This document shows, in pieces, positions 1 through 12,363 of a stretch of DNA of 64,000 nucleotides (positions are counted from its first letter, which is position 1; each line of letters begins with the position of its first letter). The stretch is from Loxodes magnus. Taxonomy: Eukaryota; Ciliophora; Karyorelictea; Loxodida; Loxodidae. The translations under genes and the position numbers were made by a program. The notes under the pieces were generated by a model. That model was given only the letters and a program-made list of their open reading frames with translations. It ran no database searches and had not been told where the DNA came from. Location: assembly GCA_946699065.1 (NCBI GenBank), contig CAMPDV010000024.1:744001-808000 (forward strand). The letters are read 5' to 3'.

Positions 1-2003
1 GCTATTCCTAAAATTTTAGACTTTTATCCAAAGATTAATGGTCATTTAAGGAAAATCAATGGATTTAAGGCCATCTCCAGCGAGTCTTAGTTGCTTATCA
101 ATTTTCGTTTGATAATACTAAGAATAGTTAAAATATTTATCTAGGAAACTTTAATGGCTTAATTGCTAAAAACTACCGAAAGCTTCTTCATTCTTTACTT
201 TCTAAGTGTTGTCACTTTAAGAATCGAATGTATTTTGTTAGTTAGAGCTTTATTCCCTTTCAAGCAATTTAACCTAATCACTTATATTTTTTAAGTGTTT
301 ACTTTTTATTTATGCTGAGTTGATTAAACTTACCTTCATCTGACTATCCCGAACTAGAAATATCAAACTAAGCTCATTAAATCAATAGTCATATAATTAT
401 TAAAATAAAAAGCCAAACTAGCATCTTTAAGGCTTTGAAAGTTTCCATTTTATCAAATTAGAAAAATTAGACTTCATAAAGGATTTAGAATGATCAAATA
501 AGAATATATTATTTTATTTAAAATATAGAAATCACTTTAGACCTTTACTTTCTTAAATGTCTTTATCATATCACCTTATCCATTTTGATTACTATTACTA
601 AGTTCTACTTTTAATAGTTTTCGAGTTTAAATTTTCTAAAAATCTAAATTCTTCAGCAAGCATGCTTTTAATTTTGGCTTATTAAGTTAATTACAAGAAT
701 CATTTAAACATAATTTTTGCTTAGAAAAGTATCAATACTTTTATTTTTATCTAATACCATTTTAAGAGTTTTCTGATTTTGATGAAAAATTTATAAAAAT
801 AATCTATAAGCTAGAAATTTAAATTTAACTATGAATTATTCACAATGTATAAATTATTATTTTCTATGGCTTCTTAAGATAATATTAATATTACTCAACA
901 TAGTAGCTTTACATTTCATTAAGTTAATTTCTTTATTACTATTGTTTAATCATCTCATATTCTGCCTTTTCTTTGATTTATCTTTTTGCATAAAGTAGTG
1001 AAACATCAGGATTCAATTTACTTTCATAATTTATTTCTTTCGTACCTAGTTATTTTTTATTTAATTTTAATTTCTTTTATAAATTGCTTAAGATTTGTTT
1101 AAAATATGGCTTTGATAACTTTTTTCTTTATCTCTATTATTTAAAATAAAAAACAAAATTTTATTGCTTAACTATCTCTTACTTTTATTATTTAAATATA
1201 ATTCATTATCAATTTTAGTTATGAAATTGCTTATAAAATTATTATATAGTTTATATTACTTATATCAATTTTTTTTAAGGTTTAAGCTTCGCAGAGCTGC
1301 TTATAAAACACTTTACTAAAATTATTTATTAATTAACATGTCAGATTATTTTATGCCTTCATATTTTTGGTCTTTAGGACGCTATGAAAGGTTGAAGCAG
1401 GATATATTATTACTGAAATCCTTTATTTGTTCAGTTATTATTAATGTTAAAACTAATTATAAAGATTTTCTTTTATATCCTGTGAAATTCGCTTATGTGT
1501 TGTACTATAAATATCTGAAATGTTATAAACTAATTTAATGCTTCTAATTAAAGAATACATTTTTTAATTATTCTGTTGATTCTTTATTCTTAGTATTGAG
1601 TATTTTTAATTTATTTCTATACTCTTTTTTAATCTTTTAATTAGATTTATATCTATTCTAAGCTATATTAACTAAGTTGAATAAATATCCAAAGATTAGT
1701 TGTTAATCTATTTAAACTTTTCACGCTAAATTGTCTTATGTTTTATTACTTTCTATCTACCTAATTTAGCATATATAGTTCTTAATGAATAGCTTTTCAA
1801 ATATATCTTGATTATACATCCTTTGTTTCTAACTAAAAAACTATAATTAAGAAGCTTAATATAATATCTCCTTATATTACACTATTTATTATAAAATAGG
1901 ATATAGATCATACAATAGCTACTTATAGCTTACTTTTTATTTATATCTTTATTACATTCTTAATTTCTTTATTCTTTTCTTGTCTCTTTTGCTATTATTT
2001 TAT
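1..2003. other. left-edge spacer with possible gene fragments
   Basis: AT-rich stretch without a gene I can defend. The first 90 bases read in frame 1 have a coding-like mix of residues (a partial reading AIPKILDFYPKINGHLRK), and frame 3 stays open to a TGA near 325. This could be the 3' end of a gene cut by the window edge. At 1338-1535 there is an open frame starting MSDYFMPSYFWSLGRYERLK that has no in-frame TAA, TAG or TGA for 66 codons. It could be a small gene or chance. Bases 1550-2000 are low-complexity A/T with nothing visible. Confidence 0.3.
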
Positions 2004-2890
2004 ATGCAACTTTGTTCCTTCTTTCAAATAAGATTTATCTTACTAGCCAAATAGTTTAGAAATAATAGATATAAATAAATTTAATTAATTGGAGACTATA
2101 AAATAGTAATTCTAGGAAATGGAGAAAACCATAAGCAAATAGCAAAAGATAAGCACTTTAGTAAGCAAGTTATTCCTAATATTTAATATTTTTCATCTGC
2201 TAAAGAGAAATAGATTATCCAAAATATAAAGTCTCTCCATTCAGCGTTTTTTTATATCCTAACTAATTAATTTCTATAATTAAAGAAAATAGTAATAAAT
2301 CATAGCTTAACTAAACTCTAAAATTTAATGAACTAACTAATTGTAAAAAATGCTACTAAAGCATTATAAAGTGATGATGTTGATGATATTTTAATAGTTA
2401 TATCAAGGCTGGTTTGTAAAAATGAGATTTTTTTAACTATAAAGATGTAGAATCATAATGTTATGCTTATGGATAAAAATTATTAATAAGGCAGATTATG
2501 AAAAAAGGATCTAATATAAGTTACTTTATTCTGCCAATGAAGAATATAAAAGATATTTAAAAAGACTTGCTTGCTTTTTTTGAGAAATATACACTTAATT
2601 TTAAACTAAATTCTCTAATAAAATTTTATCATTATTAGATTTTTAAGCTAGGTCCCATATTACGTTTCCATTATCGAATAAACAAAAAAATTTCATTAGT
2701 AGCAGTGGTAAAAGATGAGGCAAGCAAATTATCTAATAAACTCGAATGGGATACCACTGAATTTAATAATATAATGCTAAGTTTTCATCCTAAAAATAGA
2801 ACATAATTAGATATATTATATTCCAAAGGAAGAATGCTGCTCTTATAATTTTAGCGAATAATAAAATAATATCGTTTATATTAGCACTGA
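2004..2890 (+). CDS. unknown protein, one intron and a 1-nt frame break
   Basis: Function not recognised. From ATG 2004 the frame (TAA/TAG = Gln) gives a lysine- and glutamine-rich protein containing the stretch IQLIGDYKIVILGNGENHKQ. A 31-nt GT-AG intron at 2460-2490 joins this to a downstream frame containing ADYEKRIQYKLLYSANEEYK. In a run of seven T at 2575-2581 the frame reaches TGA (2581-2583), while the neighbouring frame continues coding-like (KLGPILRFHYRINKKIS, then VAVVKDEASKLSNKLEW) to a TGA at 2888. One T fewer would fuse the two parts. The break may be an assembly homopolymer error, a real frameshift mutation, or +1 ribosomal frameshifting at TTT-TGA. The 5' end is uncertain because the frame is open upstream. 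Convergent with the IQ-motif gene that ends at 3199. Confidence 0.5.
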
Positions 2891-3198
2891 GACTATCTAG
2901 TGATTTACAGAATTTTATTTATAGTAAAATACCTAAAAAAGTAATATTCTAGTAAGAATAATTTCTTATGACAATTTATGCTTACTTGACTACATTTAAC
3001 TTCTTTAAGTATGCTATTAACAAAAATTATCAGATATAAACCATTTAAAACTCAGTTGAACTATAGAAATTTAGTTCTAAAACAAAAGGACATAGATAGC
3101 AATAAAAGTAATATTTGATTAATATTCTAATTTGTATCATATAATTGATATTTGTCTAATAATCTATAATTAGATTAATATAAAGTTTGTATTTTGAC

Positions 3199-5838
3199 TC
3201 ATGTAACTTCCTAGGTTCCTTTGGCACCCTATTAACTTGAAATTTCATTTCCGATAGACTATTTTTTTTATGCTCTGTTTATCTCAGAGTTAGGAACATT
3301 GTTCCAAAACATATTTAGAATTTATGCTACTTCAGGTTTCAGGGCTTCTTCTACACCTCTACTTCTTTGATTTGTGAAATTCAGTTGCAGATTTTCACGG
3401 GCTTAGTAGCATATCTCATCTTAATTTTAATCAAATGATTCCTTAGATTCCTAATCATCTGAAAGGAGGGATGGAGGTTTGTACATAACAGAGCAAGGAA
3501 GCGCTTTTGGAGTTTGACTTTATCTTGAAAAGTTAGTTAAATTTTCTTCTGTTAGTTTCTATCGAATATCTTACTTTAATTCTTCAGTCACTCTTCCTTG
3601 AGGAGTCTTTGTTCTTTTATTAGGTGTTTTTGATCTCTACTTATAGTCTAGAAGCTCTTATTTTTCGTTTTCATACAGAAAATTGTATAATTATTCCATT
3701 TTATTTTGCTTATATCTAGAGAAAGACCTTGTAGGTTTAAGCAAATTAGCGTTTTCACTTATTTATATAATTTTTTGTTTGCTTCTCTAAGAATCTTTAT
3801 TAATATCTTTGTTAAGCATTTCTCTTTGAGTTTTTGCTGCTATGAGCTTATTTTTTCTTTAAAACTTCGGAGGTTTATTTTTGTTTTCCTGCTTTTTGCT
3901 TTTTTAAAAATACTTCTTTCGGAAATCTAAGTATCGAGAAGGAGGTTTTGGCTTTTCATAAATTCCATTTCCTGATGGGTATCTAGGAAATTTATCCTTA
4001 AGTACAGGTAATTTTTATTTGTTTTGTTAATCATATGGTTCATATGGTACTATTTATAATTATGATTCTGTGAAACTGCTATTACTTTAGTTTTTTACTC
4101 TCTTTTTCATATTTTTTCCTTAAGAAGATAAACTTCTGCGTTTTATAGGTGATAGAGAATCTTCCTTTTCTTGAAAATGAGTTTTTCTTTAGGTTTTCGG
4201 CGGTTTTCCTATCAGTTTAATTTACTCTTTTGCTGCTGTTTAGTTATAATTAAAGTTTCTTTAGTCTTTTATCTCCTTTTCATATTTTTATTTTTAGAAA
4301 TGTGTTAATTGAGGATTTTCAAATTCATCTTGTGAACACTATTAAAGATTCATCTCATTAAGTCTATTCAATTTTTATCTAGTACCATAACTAGTCTAGG
4401 GTCGTGAATTTGCTCTTGTGGCATTTGTAGTTTAAGCCATTGATTTAAATTCCTAATAATTATCTTTACTTGAAGTTAACTAGGTTAAAAAAGTATCATT
4501 TGCACTAAAAGGACGAGCTTCATTCTTCTTATATAGGACAATTTAACTGTTTTATTAGATTTATTCAGGATTTCTAGCTACTATTTCATCAGAATTCAGC
4601 TTCTATATCTCAATATTAACGATTTTAATAATGTCTTATGGAGTAAGATGATCTTAGTTTTACTTACCTTACTGTTCTTAAGCTTAATTTATACTCTCAT
4701 TTTTGTTTATTGGTTTAGAATTTATATAACTTTTCCTTCCATTCTGAAATTACTACGATCTCTATTTAGTGTCTTGTTTGCTTTCTTCTACTTTAATAAC
4801 TTTTTAACTATGTATTAATTAATTGATCTACTATTCTTTTAATTTCTCTGGATTGGATTCTTGCTATAAGTTTTTAGAAGATTGGGTTTTTATTTCTTTT
4901 TACAGATTAACATCATTCTAAGTAAATGAGAAATCAGATAATTTTTCTTATGATTATCTTTAAGAATTTTAGAAAGAAAAGCTATCCATTTTCTATTTGC
5001 TTCCTTGCTATTTTTAGTTTTATACTCCAGTTTTTTTTGCTTGCACACTTTCCTTTTCTGAGGGTATGGAAATAACAAGTCACATATTCTAAATTATTTT
5101 TTTAAGCAGTCATTTCTTTAGATATATCATGAGCAAGTTTTTCTATATTTCTCTTAAAAATTTTTATTCCGACAGGTCACTTATTTTAGTTTTACGCTGA
5201 GAAATTTATGCAGACTGCGCTTCTTATTGTCTTACTATGTTTGTTTATTTCTAATTTAACTATGATTTTATGCTAATATTTTTAGAAAGTACTTGTTTTA
5301 TACTTTTCCATGTTCTAAAGCAACTTTGAATTAGTATTTTTTTTAACTTAATCCTAGGGTTAAGTATGAATTTCCTTACATATCTCTATATAACCCCCGC
5401 AGCTATGTTTTACTTTAATAATAACTCGTTCTATTGCCAGCTTGCAGCTAAACTATTGCTTTTACTTCATTCCTATTATACTTCTTCTATAGAAGAGAGC
5501 AGTTCTCTTCCTTTCTTTATTTACCTGTTCTGTCAAGATTATGATGCTGAATATATTTCCTACATAAAATTTCTCAATCTCATACGCACAATCATTCCTC
5601 TAGCTACCTTTTATATCTTAATAGCTGCTTCTTAGTACTTTTACATTAAGTCATTTCCTTCTTCCATTTAATTGTCTCCATCATTCATTTAATTCCTAAG
5701 ATTATTTACTATTCTCTATTATTAGCCTCTTCTCTATTGAATTTAGCTTTATTTTTCCTACATTTACTTTATCTTATTTTGCTGGGATTTTAACTTTGTT
5801 GCTTTGTCTAATGAGTTATCTTAGTACATAGGTGTCAT
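3199..5838 (-). CDS. IQ-motif (calmodulin-binding) protein, Q-rich
   Basis: A single uninterrupted reading frame of 879 residues from ATG (complement of 5836-5838) to TGA (complement of 3199-3201), using TAA/TAG as Gln and several TGA as Trp (for example SASQSWQNRQ). IQ motifs are visible at about residues 71-91 (AAIKIQKVARGMIVRMRLRN), 145-160 (AAGVIQRYVRKF) and a weaker one at 166-180 (ILIQSCFRTWKS). IQ motifs of this kind bind calmodulin or myosin light chains. The rest is low-complexity, rich in Gln, Ser, Lys and Asn with many Pro near the C-terminus, and probably disordered. I see no catalytic domain. An internal ATG at 5688 would give a 50-residue shorter product; the upstream part (MTPMYQDNSLDKATKLK) looks coding, so the longer form is preferred. 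A cytoskeletal or ciliary scaffold is a guess only. Confidence 0.75.
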
Positions 5839-6418
5839 ACTGTTTGAAAATTGATGCTTCTAACTCCTAACATTTCATCCTGCTGATTAACTAGCTTACT
5901 ACTAGAGCATTTCAATATTTTGTTATATTATTTAATACCTTTCTACTTACTAAAGAGGTTGCTGCCTGCTAATTTTCATTTTTCTTAGTTCTCAATCAAA
6001 ATTTTTTGATATTTTTAGTAATAATAATACAAATAATAGCCAATACTTTAACATTAAAATAAGTTAATCAAAATAGATCCTAAAGATGACAGATATAGTT
6101 CATATATCCTTCTCCTTAACCTTGCTAAGGTATTTTTAATTATTATATATTAAAGCTTTTACTCTTTCTTTCTATTAGCTAGTAATATTTTATCTAGTTC
6201 TTTACTAATTTACTCTCTAAACCTGTTTTTATTTAACAAACTACAAAGTTGCTTTTAGGAAGTTGCTTAATTTATACCACCAAATAGAAGGTTCGTTATA
6301 ACGTATTATTTATACAATGATTACAATAAAAAAGACTCTATTTATTTAGATCTTTCTAATTAATTTTCAATCTATAAGTAGCAGTAAAACTCTATCTTTT
6401 ATAAGAAAATCATGAGAA
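5839..6418. other. intergenic spacer
   Basis: AT-rich spacer between two leftward genes; it would contain the promoter of the IQ gene and the 3' end of the glycosyltransferase gene. Nothing else seen. Confidence 0.5.
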
Positions 6419-8737
6419 TCAAAGAGTCAACAAAAAACATAATCTAATTGATTATTTTTGTATATAAATAAGACTAAAGAGTTACATCATGCACACAGCT
6501 GATTTAAATTAAATTTAAAATAGCTAAAAACCTTAAAAAGAAACCAAAGATAATTAAAATTAAGTTTTGGCAGAAATTGAAAAAGCTATCTTCTTGTTTA
6601 AGTTTCTGTGATACATATGCTTCTGTATTGCCAAGTTAATCTGATCTTTTGTTTTATATCTTGTCACACAATTCTTTCTACTTTTTATTATAACAGGATC
6701 TATTAAATATCCCTACTCATCTTAATACCCGTGGTATTCATTTAGAAGAGCTTGTCCTTCTGTTTCTTTTTTGGCTATTTTGTAAACATGCTCTTTGTAA
6801 GAATCTGGAATTATGAAGTCTTTAGTAATATTTCAAGCTGTACTCTCTCGATAGCCGAAATGATAGCATCTTGTTACTATAGGAGCTATTGAGGCTTTCT
6901 TAAGTACTTTTGCGTAGTTTTATAAGAATCGAACATGGTCTTTTCAGTAGAATTCATGCTTTCAGGTCGAGAAAGAGTATTAAGGCAGCATTCAAACACG
7001 ACTCGTGATCTATTCGAATGTAAATCAGTTCCATTTTTTATTAACATTTTCTTCCTCTTTATCACAACTTTAGATACTTTCTCCAGATATTGATGCATAC
7101 ATTACTTGCTTTCCCATTATGGGATTCTCCAATCAATATTTGTATGTATATTTAATATATTCATAGAAATCCTTTGATCAATAGTGGTCGTCTTCTGCAT
7201 AAACAGCTGCTATAGCCTTCATTTATCCTAGAGTAAAGTTCATTAAATTGAAAATGTTTTGACTTATTTTAGAAACCTTGTAATATAGTCATATGTCAGT
7301 CCTATTCATAATTAGTTTAGGAGGTTCAAATTTAGGTTAATAGATGTGAACTATTTTTAATTAACTCTATGAAGTTTTTCATCAATTAATTAAAGTCTTA
7401 ATTTCAGTATCCATTCCAGCTTATGAAATAACTACTACAGTTTCATTAATCCCATCCACTTAGGCTAAAGAATTCAAAGTAGCATTAATAATTTTTTCTC
7501 TTTTACAAGCTGGAATGCATATAGGTATGAAAGGCTTTCGAATTTGCTACGCATATATTTTGTACTGTTATATTTACTCTTTAAAATCCACTTACATAGT
7601 AGACCAAAATTATGAGATATTAAAGTTAAGTAATCTTTAGTTATGATCATCATAAACTTTCATACCCTAGTCATTGTCAGTTTCTATTAATAATAATTTA
7701 TGAGTTAACTAGTATATTTTAGTTGCTGTGGCATTTTATATTTAATCTGGCTAGTAACCATAATCTTCTAAACTAAGCATACTGTTCTCTCTTCGCATCA
7801 TCTTTGGATATTTTATAACTTGATTAGCAAAAGTAAAATTTTTAAGATGTAAAGGAGAAAAGTTTTCAAAATCTGTGAAGAAGACTGAGTAGAGCTCTAA
7901 ATGTCCTCCATGTATAATAGAGTTAATCTATTGGTTATTTAAAAATGAATCTGTCAGGAAGAAGTCATCAAACCATCCTAAAAAATGTAAACCTGTTACT
8001 TCTTAAAATCCTTAGAAGTATTTTGTCTTCTGGATTACTCAGCTTCCTAGTCTTAAATACATTCCTGTTTATACAATTCTATAAGTATCATACTATTGAA
8101 ATATCTGCTTTCCATTTAAGTAGACACATACTTCTCCTTAAGGTCTTTAATGTCCTAAAGCAGTGAAACTGATAGCTAAGTGTTTTCATGTATCTTATTA
8201 CCTTAGTAGATCGAAGTTTTCCTTCGATTATCTATCAGTAATTTTTGCCGATTAACATGGATCATCACTTCCCATTTCTAAAATCAGTTCATTTAAATCA
8301 TTAAAGTATAAGGAAAATCCTCAGTGAGGTAGCATATTTCCACAACCAAAAAGATTATTACTTATAATTGTTTTAATTGACCTCTTTTCTTCATTCTATC
8401 GTTCTATTTTTAATCAAAGCATTATAGTTTACTCAGGATAATCAAGTGACATAGGTCTGCCAATAGTTTCAGATCTAAGCTATTTGCTCTCTTAAGAATA
8501 ATAAGCTTTAGAATTCTTGTAAATAAACCCAGACAAATCATCCTCTTCACTTATCTTAAATTCTTCGAATTTACTCATAAAATTATTTTTAGAGTCATTT
8601 TGAATCTTCTTCACAACTATATGTTTCACAACACTCTGAGATGCTTTTAGTCTATATCTAGTATTGAAAATTATGGAAACAGATAATAACCAGAAAAATA
8701 TCATAAACCCTATAAAAGACAAAACATCAACTTTCAT
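6419..8737 (-). CDS. LamG-like/GT13 (GnT-I/POMGNT1-type) glycosyltransferase
   Basis: 772-residue type II membrane protein in a single frame from ATG 8737 to TGA 6419-6421. Residues about 6-24 form a signal anchor (LSFIGFMIFFWLLSVSIIF). Residues about 110-290 form a laminin-G/concanavalin-like module, with a typical wHvAvsf-like strand (KHLAISFTALG) and an lNGK turn (VYLNGKQIF). Residues about 400-680 resemble GT13 N-acetylglucosaminyltransferases: PFIPICIPACKR, VVVISQAG, the metal-binding acidic motif AEDDHYWSKDFYEY (EDD), LPQYSFSTWKHEFYW and a late IAPIVTRCYHFGYREST block. The reaction inferred from the family is transfer of GlcNAc from UDP-GlcNAc in the Golgi lumen; the acceptor is unknown. 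A paralogue lies at 37671-39848. The last ~50 codons are AT-rich, so the true end may lie slightly upstream, beyond an unrecognised intron. Confidence 0.8.
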
Positions 8738-9339
8738 TTTTGGTATCTATTTATATTCAAATTTTTGGGTATTTTCTAAACCTAATTTTATACCCTTAAG
8801 TATCTTTTGCAAATGCCTATGCTTTATGCATTGCATATTAAACAAACTTCTCCTTTCTAAAATTATTTTGAGATTCTAACTAAGTTTAGTTTGTGAGAGT
8901 TTTAAATTCGTATATGTTTTTGATAGTGACTCTTTCATGGTTACAAAGAAAATCTTCAAAAAAACTAAACTAGCAAGTTGTTTTTGAAGGTGATAATAGA
9001 GAGTTAAATATAATAAAGATAATGTTCATATGCTTAGTCAATGGTAAATTAAAGCTTAAATTGCTTCAGTTTAGTTAAATATATTGGGCATATAATAAAT
9101 TTAAATTATAATCAGAAGATAATGGTTTGAAGTGTAATTACATTAAAAGTTAAAGTTAATTAATTAGCTAAAATTGGTATAAGCAAAATGTGCTTCTTTT
9201 ATAAAAGTATTAGATAAGAAAGCTAGTCTTAATGACTATTAGTGGATACTTATTTGTATAAAAGTTAGAATTAAATTGAGTGTAATTAAGTTAAAGGTGC
9301 TATTAGCTTATTAATTAATATCTTAAAAGGACTAATAAA
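8738..9339. other. intergenic spacer
   Basis: AT-rich DNA between two leftward genes. It must hold the promoter of the glycosyltransferase gene. No convincing reading frame on either strand. Confidence 0.5.
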
Positions 9340-9792
9340 TCAATTAACAGAGTCTTTCATTTTCAAATACTAGAAGGCAGCAGTTCCTCCGGATATAAGT
9401 CCTATACACATTAAAATCAGGAAAACAGCGAAAAAGCCTAAACTAAATTTAAGCAAGATATCTATAATAAATACTAGATTATGATCATAAATTGAACAAT
9501 CACTTTCTATTCATAAGTAATAGCATCCAGTTAATACTCATATAAACTACAGGCAGAACAAAATTCAAGTTATCTTTCTTTTCCCACAAAAGCAGAAAGA
9601 GGTTATAAAAGAGAACCCTAAACTAATATGAATCCAACTTCAGTTTAATAACTAGCTGCAGAAAATATCTTCGCTAATTAGAATGAATACCAAGCATACA
9701 TATAGACAGGCTAAGGAAAGTAAAGAGTACATAATGAAACAAAATCCGCATATTACCAAAGGCCCTCCAGCTTAAATATCTAAGCCTAACAT
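9340..9792 (-). CDS. small four-helix membrane protein
   Basis: 150 residues from ATG 9792 to the TGA at 9340-9342. Four hydrophobic segments are evident: residues about 11-36 (VICGFCFIMYSLLSLACLYV), 52-65 (HISLGFSFITSFCF), 71-88 (ITWILFCLQFIWVLTGCYYL) and 105-137 (LGFFAVFLILMCIGLISGG). The loops carry Lys/Arg (CFCGKRKIT) and acidic residues (WIESDCSIYDHN). Four TGA codons inside are read as Trp. The frame stays open past 9340 for about 60 low-complexity codons, so the TGA chosen is the first one after the last helix. The family was not recognised; the size and topology are tetraspan/MARVEL-like, but no signature residue set supports that name. Confidence 0.6.
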
Positions 9793-10909
9793 ATCTTAAT
9801 TTTAAATTTGTACTTATTTCAAATTAACTTTTCATATGATAATGCTACTAAATACTTTAACTAACTAAAATAACATTCAAATATATACTCCTACTGACTC
9901 TAAGCTTCTTTATCCTTCTTTCTAATGTATTACATTATGCCTTTATTTGAATCTGGACTTATATGCATTTACCCAGTTGTATTCAATCTTAAAATGATTA
10001 AAATAAGAATAAAGAAATAGATAATTAGATTTTGCTAGTAGGGTAGTAAGGAACATAATAATAGTTATTATATAGTGACTATAAGATGAATGAACAGTAA
10101 TGATATATATCATAGAATTAAATAAAAGTAATCATAATTACAAAAGGTTTATTATGCATTTTCTAACTTTATCTTGGAAATTAAATAGCGATTGAAGAAT
10201 CAAGGAAGCTGAAGATAATTTAATAAATATGGTATTATAGTTTGATTTTAAATCAATCTAAACTTTATTAGAAAGCATTAGCATTAACATCAATAAATCA
10301 TACTTTATAAAATAAGTTTCATAAAGGACTGAAATTAATTATTAAAATAGCTCTTTATACAGTAGACCAAATATTGGGTTTATTATATAAAATTATAGAG
10401 TCAAGTACATAAAATAAGATAGCAGTGAAATAATAAGAGTGGTAACTGTTTAAAGATATGATGATAACTAGTGATATTATTATATTATATTTGGTATATT
10501 TAAATAGGCTATTTATTTATTAGATAAGTATTAAACATTAAGAAACATAGCACTTTAATCTTATAATGCTGCTTATAATCTTAAATAATATCTATTTAAA
10601 TGTAAGAATGTAATTAGGCTTAAATCTTTCTGTTTAATATAATTGAGTGTGGCTAAGGATGCTGGATAAGCTAAAGAATCTCCTTTGATGATTATTTATA
10701 AATATAGCTTAAATTAACACGTCTTTATATTATAATGAGACTACTTAGATAGAAAGATAGTACCAAATCTAACAATCTTTGTATGTGAGTCTAAAGCAAT
10801 ATCTATATTAGACCTAAAGGTTAGTAAAGTAATAAGGATAGTTAAGTTGAAAGTTCTTACTTAGTTTATAGAAATGCCTTTATTAAAGTTTATAGCTTGA
10901 TATATAAAA
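9793..10909. other. intergenic spacer (divergent promoters)
   Basis: 1.1 kb of A/T-rich DNA between divergent genes. A weak open frame near 9939 (MPLFESGLICIYPVVF) is noted but not supported. No tRNA, repeat or other element seen. Confidence 0.4.
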
Positions 10910-11647
10910 ATGAGTTCTAAACAATTAATTATTGGAGGTATCGCTGTAATTGGGATTATATCTCTCAGCTATTTAATAAAAAAGTTAAGAGAGTATAAGA
11001 AGCTTAAAACGGAGTTTACAAATATAGCCAGTCAGGTCAAAAAAACCTAAATGAGTAATCCAGAAATATGACTCAAACTATATGCTTATTATAAGCAAGC
11101 ACTCTCTGGAAATTGCAATAGAGAAAAGCCAGATGAATAGGATGAGGAAGAGTTTTATAAATGGAAAGCTTGGTAATCAGTTAAAGGCACTAGTTAAATA
11201 CAGGCAATGCAGAACTATATTAACATAGGGAAAGAAATGCTAAAAGGAGCTAATCCTCATGATTAAAGAATTCAAGGTGGGGTTTTTAGTAAGATGGTGG
11301 AAGAATGGGAAGATGAGTTAGATTAAGATAATCCAGTTTTTATATAAGCAAGAGAAGGAGATCTAGATGCTGCTAAAATTTAAGATATCAACTAGAAAAA
11401 TGAGGAGGGAGTAACAATATTGCATCACGCAGTAGATGCACAACAAACGTAACTAGTAGAAGCTCTTTTACAAAGAAATGATATTGATTTAAATGCTCAG
11501 GATATATCTGGAGAAACTCCTTTGCACTATGCATCAAAACTTCCAGATCTTGAAATATATGAGATACTATTAAAAGACCCAAGAATCAAAGTAAATATCG
11601 AAGACGAGGATGGACGCACTGCAGACTATTATGCAAAAGCAAGGTGA
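10910..11647 (+). CDS. membrane-anchored acyl-CoA-binding ankyrin protein
   Basis: 245 residues from ATG 10910 to TGA 11645-11647, no intron. Residues about 5-25 form an N-terminal transmembrane anchor (QLIIGGIAVIGIISLSYLI). An acyl-CoA-binding domain follows at about 47-115, recognised by WLKLYAYYKQALSGN, the KWKAW helix and IQAMQNYI. Ankyrin repeats fill about 145-235 (GVTILHHAVDAQQTQLVEAL, SGETPLHYASKLPDLE, DGRTADYY). The Trp in PEIWLKLY is encoded by TGA. The order TM-ACB-ankyrin is that of plant ACBP1/ACBP2; animal ACBD6 has ACB-ankyrin without the anchor. Inferred role: binding and trafficking long-chain acyl-CoA at a membrane, with the ankyrin repeats recruiting a partner. It stands alone between long spacers. 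Confidence 0.9.
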
Positions 11648-12363
11648 TCGAAAAATTCTACAATCAAATTAAAATTTTAAAATTAATCTTTTATTACTAA
11701 ACCCATTTCTATTAAATTCGATAGCTCTATAGATTTATAAGAAGCAAATAAATCAAAAAGTATGATGTAAATAATAGGATCTTAAATAGTATAATCATTA
11801 AGATGATATTATAAGATAAAAATAAAAGAGAAAAAGGTATCTTATTATATAAAATTAATTGGATTAAAAGAAGCTATATATAGCTATTATTTTAATAGTG
11901 CACTTGTAGTTACTAATCTAATCGTACATAATCATCTATCTTAGTGCTAATAATTAATTTCATCAATTTCTATTATAAGCAAGAAGGGAATTTGTTTAAA
12001 TATATGAAAAGGTAATAAAATTAAGGTATCTATCTTAAATAATGGTTTATATTTTTAGCGCTAAATAACTATATTTAATACAGGCTTAGAAAATTTAATG
12101 TATTGCTTGCTTAAAAAATTAATAGCTAGTTAAATGAATGCCTTAGCTAATGATATAAAAGTAAATATTACATGCATATGCAAATTTATTATCCATATCA
12201 AATATCCCTTTATTTAAAAAATAAAGCCCTTTTAGACTTTTGCTTTCGGTTAACTATTTACCGCTTCTATACAATGAGTTGTTAATATACACATAATCTA
12301 CTTTAACAGTGTAATTTACAATAATACTGTAAAAAATCAGTTTTTTTATTTTTCTCCTAAAAA
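11648..12363. other. intergenic spacer
   Basis: A/T-rich spacer with no supported gene; it would contain the promoter of the FHA gene. Confidence 0.5.

Noticed and set aside
1338-1538. 66-codon frame MSDYFMPSYFWSLGRYERLK
   Set aside because: Coding-like at the start but no homology, and no TGA stop in range; left as a note, not a gene call.
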